Below are positions 56,036 to 64,000 of a stretch of 64,000 nt of DNA, piece by piece; position 1 is the stretch's first letter, and each line of letters begins with the position of its first letter. Source of the DNA: Pochonia chlamydosporia 170 (Eukaryota; Ascomycota; Sordariomycetes; Hypocreales; Clavicipitaceae); NCBI RefSeq assembly GCF_001653235.2, contig NW_019154045.1, positions 620,001 to 684,000 on the forward strand, given 5' to 3'. Made by a program: the position numbers and the translations under genes. The notes below the pieces were generated by a model, which was given only the letters and a program-made list of their open reading frames with translations, ran no database searches and had not been told where the DNA came from.

Positions 56036-57932
56036 TGTAGGTGGATAGCGAGTGGGCCACCTAAAAATCTGTAACAGGCTAAGCCCAATGGTGGCTTGAC
56101 TGGCACTCTTGCCTGTATCGCTAGCCTTGTCTCTAGTAACCCCTAGCAACAAGCAGGATTAGCAGAAGCAAGCTCACAGGCTTATAAGAGCTCTACAAGC
56201 CCTTTCTTTCTTGCTCTTCTTTCGCTTTTTCTCTTAGCGTTAGATACTTATTTATAGTTACCTAGCTAGTTGTTAATATACTCGCTTAGACCGTTACATA
56301 AAGGAATCGCTGCGCGACGCTATACTATGCCTAATTCTCGGGAACTTATTAACCTAGAGAAATCTTTAATTATTTAGTATGTTCTTAATCTAGATTTGCG
56401 ATCTTTTTTGCTCTAGCTTTATAGCGTTAAAGAGATAGTAAATTAACTGCTTGCGGATTGCGATGCGCCTTTTGTGGGAGTAAACTAGGCTTTAAATTTC
56501 TTTAAGCGCTATAAAGAGCTCTATACGCGTTTTATGCGTAGATATAACTATTAGAGAGCTTTATGTAAAGAGCTAAAGCTAATTAAGAACTAGTTTTAAC
56601 TTACACGCAATATAGTTATAAAGTATAGCATATAAGAATAAGAATTTATATAACTTTAATAAAATAGGCTTAATAATAAGCATAATCTTACCTACTATAG
56701 TTATAATAAGCTTAGAAAGACATAGAAAGCTAACTCTATTCTAGCTAGATAATAGAGAATAGGTTTTAGTAATCTAAGATATTAATTCTCTTAGCTATGC
56801 TATCCTGCTATTTATTATTATTGTGGGAAGTATTACCTCTCTAACTAGTATAAAGGTAGCGCGCTACTAAAGATTAGGTTATCTCTACTACTTATAACTA
56901 TTTAAAAACTAATAAGAAAGGCGTAGAATAGATTTAGCACTTTAAAAAGCATATAAAGCCGCGTATAATAGGTATATATTGTCTTCTAATTATAGATAGG
57001 CATAAAAGGTACTATTCTAGAGAATTTAAGCTATTTTGCAAGAATTACAAGATTATTACGCTATATATACTATTATATTTATTGTATATTCTTTAACTAC
57101 TAGATATTAGTTATTTTAGGCTGCTAAAGAAGGTATACAGCTAAGAAATTAAAGGGTTAATAAGAGCGCGAGTTACACACATTATAAAGGCTAACTTTCT
57201 ACCTATATATTGCGCTGCATTTAAAGCTATAATAACAGAAAAGAATATCTAGAAAGCCTTTAGAGAGATAGAGCTTATTCTATTTAATCCATAAAGTGTG
57301 TTATTACAGTTAGATATAAAGCTATATATACTATCTCCCATTAAAGAGGCAATTAAGCTACTAAATATATAGGTTCTAAAGATACTAAATAATCTAACTA
57401 AGATAGCTTTATAAACTAATTATATTAAAAGGCAAATAAGCTACTATTAGGAAAGCTTATCAATATTAATTTTATCTGCTATAGATTAATTTATAAAGGG
57501 AATATATAGACTTATATATAAGATAGCTCTCTTAAAGGCTAAGGTTATATAACTTTAAGAGGCAAATATAATACTAAGTAAGTAGTATAAAGCTAGAAAA
57601 ATGCATTTACGTTAAGAAAATAGTATAACTATTACTAAGAGATAGGCTCTTAAAGACTAAATTAATATAGAAGAGCAGGTAAAATATAATAATTGCTAAA
57701 CTAGAGGTCTTAAGCCTTAGGATAAAATAAAGGGTTAGCGGTATAGTGTGTGTAGTAGGTCTAGATATAATGCGCAAACTTGTTAAATTAACATAGAAAT
57801 ATCTAATAAAGAGAGTAGCAATAAAGATTAATTAATTTACTATATTGTGGTGGTGTTTTGTGTATAATTATTGCTACAAGGTTGTTTGGATAGCTAGCTC
57901 GCCTGTGTGGCTAGCTCGCTTATGGAATACGT
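56036..57932 (+). mobile_element. Fot1/pogo-like DNA transposon C, decayed and interrupted
   Basis: The plus strand from about 56340 reads the same transposase remains as copy B (IMLYILLYLLYIL, LLDISYFRLLKKVYS, AFREIELILFN) with stops throughout. The right end is ...GGCTAGCTCGCTTATGGAATACGT followed by TA, again with a tandem GCTAGCTCGC subrepeat. The left end near 56036 shows GGATAGCGAGTGGGCCAC but the 5' part is shortened. An LTR-like element (56070-56298) is inserted inside. Boundaries on the left are approximate. Confidence 0.65.
56070..56298 (-). repeat. Solo-LTR-like element, family 1, copy c, nested in transposon C
   Basis: About 229 bp, TGTAACAGGC...GACCGTTACA, in inverted orientation relative to the other copies. 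The reverse complement shows the shared GTATATTAACAACTAGCTAG and purine-rich stretches. Confidence 0.6.
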
Positions 57933-57954
57933 TAGTAAATAGTAATATACTAAA

Positions 57955-58150
57955 GTGTAGCGATCTGATCGAGTATATTAACAACTGGCAAGGCGACTGT
58001 AAATAACTATCTAAAGGTAAAGAAGAAAGGAAGAAAAGGAGAACTTAAGGAGCTCTTAAGCTCCGAAGCTTAATGCAGCTAATCTCATTTGCTAATAGGG
58101 ATAGAGGCAAGAGCGCAGCTAAGCTACTATTAGGCTTAGCTTATTATATA
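57955..58150 (+). repeat. Solo-LTR-like element, family 1, copy d
   Basis: Shares GAGTATATTAACAACTGGC, GGAAGAAAAGGAGAAC and AATGCAGCTAATCTC with copy b. The ends are decayed (TGTAGCGATC... to about TTATTATATA). Confidence 0.55.
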
Positions 58151-58183
58151 ACCGTAAAACTATTTTTCGTAACTATAAGTAGT

Positions 58184-58410
58184 TGTAAGGGGCTAGTCTA
58201 GCAGCTTCTGCGAGCTAGCGTTACTAATAGTAACTTTTCTTATAGAGAGAAGAGAGAAAGGGAAAAGAGGTTAGCTTAGTTCTAAAGAGAGCCCTTATAG
58301 GGTCTAGCTAAGCTCTAGTGAAAACCCGTGGTAGATTCTTAGGTAGCTTTTCCAGCGTACTTATCTCCTTCTCCCCTTAAGATCTAAGCGCTACGCTTAA
58401 ATCCGTAACA
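58184..58410 (-). repeat. Solo-LTR-like element, family 2, copy b
   Basis: About 227 bp in reverse orientation, TGTAAGGGGC...CCGTAACA, matching the element at 35572-35794 over most of its length but more decayed. Confidence 0.6.
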
Positions 58411-59154
58411 GGTATAACTAATCTAAACGTACCGATAAAAGCCGTTTTATTGTTATTTTCCCATTTATATCCAGTAATACTTTTATATGCGGTTTGCGTG
58501 TGATTTTAGGATCTACTGTAGACTTATTCTAGTGTAAAATTAGCTCTTAGTAACTTTTAAACTACTAGAATAACGCTATAAACTTGAGATTTATGCTATA
58601 TAATAAGTACAGTTGTCCTAACACTTGCAGCGTCTCCGACAAGTGTCTTAGGGGGCTTTAAGTTAGCTTAGTTATCCACAAGCGATTGTTATGTAAATTC
58701 TTATGCATATTAGCTAGTAGAAATATAGCTACAGCTACGTGATGGGCATTTACTAAAACACGACACACTAACCGCTAGGCGCTGCAGTTTTTTCTGCTAG
58801 AGCAACCCAGTTTTAGTTTCTGCACCAGTTATGTCCTAATTGCAGTTCCCCCAGATTTTGCTCCGGAACGTGGCCCAGTTGCTAGAGCTGTACGTAGTTA
58901 ACACTGAAACTTAATAAGATCGGGCCACTTCCTATGTACATAGTGGAACCCTTGCAGCGGGGTAGAAGTAAGGCTGGTTTATCCTTTGTACGGAGTGGGC
59001 AGAAAAAGAAAGTGGATTTCGGGGTTTAGGTTATGCCTTGCGGCTTATCTGCTTGAGGAGGCATCACGGTAAGGGTTAGGTATAAGATGGGTCTCTTAAA
59101 TCACGATATATTCCACATAATATTCTTCTGGTATTTATTTTGTTAGGTACTTAT
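58411..59154. other. Intergenic, no gene seen
   Basis: Mixed-composition sequence between repeats. Confidence 0.35.
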
Positions 59155-59341
59155 TGTTATGGTCTAGCCCGATTGGGCTATCGCAGATGCTAGCTGTAGA
59201 TATACCGGTTACGCTGGGCTCTTTTACCACTACGGCAAAAGAGTACAAATTAAACAAGTCCCTTATGACTGCCCAATCTAGCACTATACAGGCTCCCTCA
59301 GTTGCGCACACAAGACTGGGCTTTAAGCCCAGACCTTTACA
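59155..59341 (+). repeat. LTR-like element, family 3, copy b
   Basis: 187 bp, TGTTATGG...CCTTTACA, aligned along its whole length with 54074-54259; most differences are C/T or G/A. Confidence 0.6.
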
Positions 59342-59539
59342 TGCTATAGTAAAAGGCTAGATACATAAATGCAAAAGAATCTAGATTTCTAAAGTTATAA
59401 ACTAGCAAGCTAGTTATATTAATAGTATAGCTACTAACTACTTTATAGTATATATATAGCTAGTATAATTCTACAAATTAGTATCTACTAAAATAAGTTA
59501 GCGCTTTAATACTATAGATAGCTTATTATATATAGCTTA

Positions 59540-59976
59540 ACGTGAGTGCATAGCGAGTCGGCCAGCATAGCAGGCCGCCCACTCGCACTCTCACCCAAAA
59601 GACACTTTTTATACCTCTACAAAAATTACTTAAAGTAGCCTTAAAATAGCTGAAATTTTAATATATTACTTTTAACTAAACTAAAAATATAGTTCTAGAT
59701 TTGCAGGAGCTAGAATTACATAATTCTAAAGCTATATCTAAAAACTCATAAAATACACAGTATTAATAAGAAAATTTTTACTTCTAGATAACTAGTTAAG
59801 CTAGATTGTTTAAAATTGGGAATTAAGATAATTAAATAGCTAGAAATGCTATATTAAAATTAGATATATTTTACTATATTTTTGGTGGTTTTTATAGGGA
59901 TATAAAAAGTGCTATTTTGTATGGCGTTTTAGGGTGTCTAGCTCACTATGCTGTCCAGCTCACTATGCACTCACAT
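59540..59976. mobile_element. Fot1-derived MITE 2 (437 bp)
   Basis: TA-flanked, with ends ACGTGAGTGCATAGCGAGTC and CACTATGCACTCACAT, the same family as 37985-38402. No coding content. Confidence 0.72.
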
Positions 59977-62916
59977 TAGTATCTTAGAGATAACTATAAA
60001 ATGCGTTTTATTTTAGTAATTCTAACTATAATTATAGAGTATTTCTAAGCTGCTCTAATTAAAACCTAGAGTTACAAGCTATAAATCTGGCTAATTCTGG
60101 CAGCTTCTAGCTATATCGCAAGTTAATAGCTACCCAGCCGCTTTAGGCTCTAGAGGAGACCCTTAGTCCGCCCACCGTTATTCTCAGGGCCGACCACTAA
60201 CCTAACTAAATTGCTCCAAGAGTGGTTGGGGCACACGGCCTTTATCGGACTCCTTAGGCGATTGTTATTCGTGCTGCTCTATCCGAGCCACTGAACAAAG
60301 GCAGCTTCGACGCAAAAGTGGATTGAGAATTTGCCATTCAAACGGGTGATATTGTTAATAGAGTGTACAAGGTGTCTTGTAACGAGAAGGGTCAAACGAC
60401 GGGTTCGGGGCGGGTAGAGCTTCTCATTGACATTTCTTTATCTTTAAAGCCCTGCTGGTTCAGAGTCTAATACTATCTACCATTGAGCCTGCTCCTTCTG
60501 CGAGCTCGGGCACAAAGGAGCCACCGAAGAAGAAGAGGTTGGTTTTGTTGGTGAGATCTGGATGTGATAGCTAGCGGTGTCACGTTCTGAGACTTATATT
60601 TGATTACGCCACTTTATGTTACGGTACACAGGTAGGATTTTCGGTAAATACTTTTTTTTGTCCATGTTCGTCCTCCTTCTCTCACAAGAGAGGCTCACGT
60701 CGTGTATGTAAATTTAGAAGGATAATTCTAGCCTTATGACAAAACATTCCAGGTGGCCTGCCGGCCACTTATCTCCTGATATATATGATCTTATGCCATC
60801 TAGCAATTACCCTATATCTTCTTGCTTAACCAATAGACGCAGCCTTATAAATTCGACAAACAGATGAAAAGCCTACATTAACATGCATAGCGTCGCCGCC
60901 GGGCTGGCAGCCATAGAATCGAGTCAAAGAAGTTTGCAGTACGCAGTCTAAGAGACAGCTTCTGACATTACGTTTCATTTTATCCTTCATGAACAGCTGT
61001 CGAATAGTCCGCCAGGCATAAATACAGGGCCAGTAGTGATGCAACTGTATAGTACACGACCGTACGTACGTCCTGTATTTTGCCAATAGTCCCGTACGTA
61101 TAGCTCAATAGTACGTACAAGTACATGCTTAGAAATATATCTTTCCTGTTTCGGAAACACTGAGCTTGATGCTCTTTCTTGTTGCTGCCGGGTACGCTCT
61201 TTCGGCCTCTTAAGTTTTAACAGAGATCGCTATAAGACCCTTCTAGAAGTGACGGTATCTGTATCGCTTGCTTTTGCTGGATTGTTGGACGGCCGATGCT
61301 GATAAATTGTATCCAAACGAAAGGCATCGTTAGCTTTAGCAGGCGGCGAGCACCATGGTTTTAGTGACAGCTGGAGTTTAGCCAACAGAGCTTACTGTTA
61401 CCTGTTACTTCGTACATACGTACAGACCCATAAATTCAGATGTTGGGTATATTGTGGGCCCCTTAAACGTACAAAATATGTGTACGTTTAGCACCCTCAA
61501 AGTACGTACGTATGTACAATGCCAAAGTACGTATAGTACAACATCACTAAGACCCAGTCCAAAACTAGATATGCAAGCGCCAGAAGTGAAGCGCTTTAAG
61601 AGATAAGCAATGCCAGAATTCATTTATGGCATCCCTGAGTAATGTTCTCTTGGCAAGGAAATCTTATGCACTGAGCTTGAGGGTGAGGCATGCCAAACAT
61701 ATACAGGTATTAAGGACCTTGGCGAACCCTGAAGCACCCTGCTTTGAGACTTTGTACCCGACATCCCCGGGGCCGTGCGCGTAGACAACGGGTCTAAATA
61801 AATAAGCATAAATTTAAACATGATACACGCTTCTCTAGCAACTCAATCTGATCTGGTGCGGACTAGCGGGTATCGTTTACCAGCCTCTTTTGCTTGGACG
61901 CTTTGCCTCCGCGATATGAGACAGGTACATGGCGACGTGATGTTCCGGTCCAGGGGCCGAACATGATACATACCGTTTAGAAGTTTGAAGATTCCGAAGA
62001 CATTAGTGAGAATGGGGAATCCTCGACGTAAAGCACCCTTGGGTGCTCTAATAACGTTACCCGGGGTCTCCACCCATAACCCGAAAAGGCAAAAAACAAA
62101 TATCAGGTTGAGGAATTGGTCAATGTATTGGCTCGTGAACTTTCCGGACTCCACATGAAGCCAAGCCAGGCTGATCAACAAAGAAGTCGAGCAAGATATC
62201 GATCAGGGTCCTACCATATAATAAGTCCCATTCAACATGCATACCGTACCTGTATTGCCATCCGCAAGTCATATACAGAATAAGACACAAAAATTTAAGT
62301 TGAGAACACAACTATCGATCGATCTACATGCACACCATAACAGGAAAAATAGCCGAAGTGCTCCTACTGCTTTGATTAGACTCTGCATACGGCAACTGCC
62401 ATGCCACAGATTCTATACTTAACATTATCATTCAAGCCGTCATGCATGAAATTACTCCCTGGTTTTAACGCCACGAGATCAGTGGTTTTAGTTTGATTTG
62501 GGAACAAGGGTTATCGGGACAATGAGACTTTGCATTTCCACTCAGTTTTCTACTGCATGCACGGAATTTAGAAGTTACCTAAGTCTTTCCGATTGTTTGA
62601 GGGCGAAAATAGCATTCAGGTTTGCGGACTGATATTCTGGGTGACTCACACGCATCCTGACCCTGAGGTTTGAAGTCAGGATTACGGGATATGCACACCA
62701 GCCGGCATAGACAGCGCGCACAGAACTAATTAAGTACATAAATTGGCACGCTCTCCCCGCGAAGATAAGAATAGTCTTCTGCAGGACAGAATAAACTCTT
62801 CTTCGTTGACTACTCCTTGGCGTCTCATTGGGAGCTTTTGACGGCTGCTGGTCTGCCTCATCGCTCGATATTATCCGTCTCTTTTTCTGCCTTGTTACCG
62901 AACAAAGTCAATCACA
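59977..62916. other. Intergenic with TACGTA-rich patches, no supported gene
   Basis: About 2.9 kb. Two patches (61060-61125 and 61410-61545) are dense in CGTACGTA words. Open frames at 60826-61086, 61405-61623 and 61843-62181 (minus) have no recognisable motif. Confidence 0.35.
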
Positions 62917-63665
62917 ATGCCATCTTCGAGCTCCTCCCATTCCAGATCCGGATTGGCGGCGCAATTAGACATGGGTGACGTCCACGTATGTAACATTTGC
63001 CTAAAGCAGTTCAGGCGGGGTAAGTTTGTCTTTGGGCTTCTTTTTTTTTAATGGTCCTTTAACCTTAACCAGAGTGTTGGGATGGACGTGTTGCTAATAT
63101 AGGGCGTCCTTAGGAGACCTTCGAAATCGACATAGACGACGGTGCGAAAAGTCAATTGGCAAGATAATGCCTACCAAGAAGCGTTCCTGCGAACGATGCA
63201 TCTCGTTTAAAGTGAAGTGTGACCATGAGAAGCCTTCATGTATGTTCAATTGCGGACTTGTCAGTAATCTCTTGATGTTAACATATCCTAGGTGGCAGAT
63301 GTCTAGGTCGCTCCGTTCCCTGCGAATATAAACTAGAGCCCAAGGTCAAGATGCCTCTCGGTCTGGCATTTGGATTGGGGCCTAATGCTGCCTTTAACGG
63401 ATCCATGGACGGCCCCCTTCAAAGGCTAGAGGTGCATGGCCGAGACGAGCATTTATTGTCCGTAGCATCGCCCGAAATAATGTTTGACATGTCGTCGTCT
63501 TCTGGAGCCTTAGCCGATAGGACACTAGGGGCATTAGATGCTACGATGGATCTTGTCGGCCAGGGCTTCTATGCCAATGAGTACTATCAGCATTGGGGAC
63601 AAGTTGGTACGGCGTGGGCAGAAGGCATGATGCCTGATGATTGGGCTATGGAATCAATCTTCTAA
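62917..63665 (+). CDS. Small regulator with C2HC finger followed by Zn2Cys6 cluster
   Basis: Exons 62917-63019, 63114-63239 and 63292-63665 give 200 aa. Exon 1-2 junction encodes a zinc finger CNICLKQFRRGDLRNRHRRRC (C-x2-C-x12-H-x3-C). Exon 2-3 junction encodes a Zn2Cys6 cluster, SCERCISFKVKCDHEKPSC then GRCLGRSVPCEYK. Both motifs appear only after splicing, which supports the introns; the acceptor CTTAG at 63113 was chosen because the nearer TATAG leads to a stop. Fungal proteins with this C2H2-C6 pair are normally 600-800 residues with a regulatory domain. Here the frame stops about 130 residues after the cluster, so the gene may be short, truncated, or continued by exons near the window end. 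Confidence 0.75.
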
Positions 63666-64000
63666 ATTTGCGCCTGTATGCACAGAGGACGCCGCGATGT
63701 GGTCTGGAACAGAAGCGTCAGTATCACGACGTCGCAAGCTAGAGGAAACCGAACAGCGGGTGCGGGCATCTGAATTCTCCGTAGCTAGAGGCATTGGGGT
63801 TCTTTTTATCTTCTTTGGAATAGGCGCATCAGCCAGCTAATAGAATTTTGGGGTACTTAGCCAGCGTTCCATTGATATTGGACTTGTTCACCAACTTCCG
63901 ACCATTCTGACTTCGATCCTGTGACAGTAGCGATGATGTTTGGAGTCAGCTGCGTTAGGGCATGAGTCGGAAGAGCGGGGGGGACATGCAATAGCAGGGA
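63666..64000. other. Window end, unresolved
   Basis: A plus-strand frame (to 63840) follows the regulator in another phase and could belong to a further exon; not resolved. Confidence 0.25.

Noticed and set aside
61843..62311. Minus-strand frames with hydrophobic stretches
   Set aside because: No domain, and no splice pattern that joins them convincingly.
1..64000. CRISPR-like arrays
   Set aside because: The tandem repeats present (CAGT, TTTCATGG) lack regular spacers, and the genome is fungal.

Overview
The window looks like nuclear DNA of a filamentous ascomycete, most likely a Sordariomycete. The signs are short introns (48-97 nt, GT-AG, CTRAC/CTAAC-type branch sites), Zn2Cys6 regulators, DUF3328/UstYa proteins and a bANK-type (bZIP basic region plus ankyrin) regulator. 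Gene-bearing blocks alternate with very AT-rich, TpA-rich transposon graveyards whose reading frames are full of TAA/TAG. That pattern suggests RIP-like decay (inference).

Layout. 1-3.5 kb: the 3' part of an enolase-superfamily (L-fuconate dehydratase-like) gene, convergent with a four-exon Zn2Cys6 regulator. 3.7-4.8 kb: a decayed hypothetical gene. 6-7.8 kb: a multi-exon membrane protein. 8-16 kb: sparse, with a small Lys-rich secreted protein, a bZIP fragment, a Cys-rich fragment and a truncated Vps10/sortilin-like gene. 16.4-17.2 kb: a histidine-phosphatase-fold protein with an altered second catalytic position and a PIP-box-like tail.

19.2-28.8 kb is the most interesting part. It is a compact putative fungal RiPP (dikaritin-like) cluster that was not obvious from simple ORFs. 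It holds a damaged bANK regulator, a UstYa-type oxidase gene, a spliced 66-aa precursor gene on the minus strand (signal peptide plus two copies of a 19-residue unit joined by Lys-Arg), a second UstYa-type gene, and a full-length ABCC transporter. The likely flow is secretory import of the precursor, Kex2-like cleavage, oxidation by the two UstYa proteins, and export by the transporter. The regulator appears broken.

28.8-39.1 kb: transposon graveyard with two Fot1/pogo-like elements in opposite orientations, a Fot1-derived MITE, a hAT-type MITE with a perfect 8-bp target duplication, and solo-LTR-like elements.

39.2-50.0 kb: a second coherent gene block with a RidA-like protein, an SDR, an APC-type permease, a PhyH dioxygenase, a copper amine oxidase and a Zn2Cys6 regulator. 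It is plausibly an amine uptake and oxidation module.

50-62.9 kb: a second repeat-rich tract with another hAT MITE copy, a third Fot1-like copy carrying a nested LTR, a second Fot1 MITE, and more solo-LTR-like repeats. 62.9-63.7 kb: a small gene encoding a C2HC finger followed by a Zn2Cys6 cluster. No rRNA, tRNA or CRISPR was recognised.
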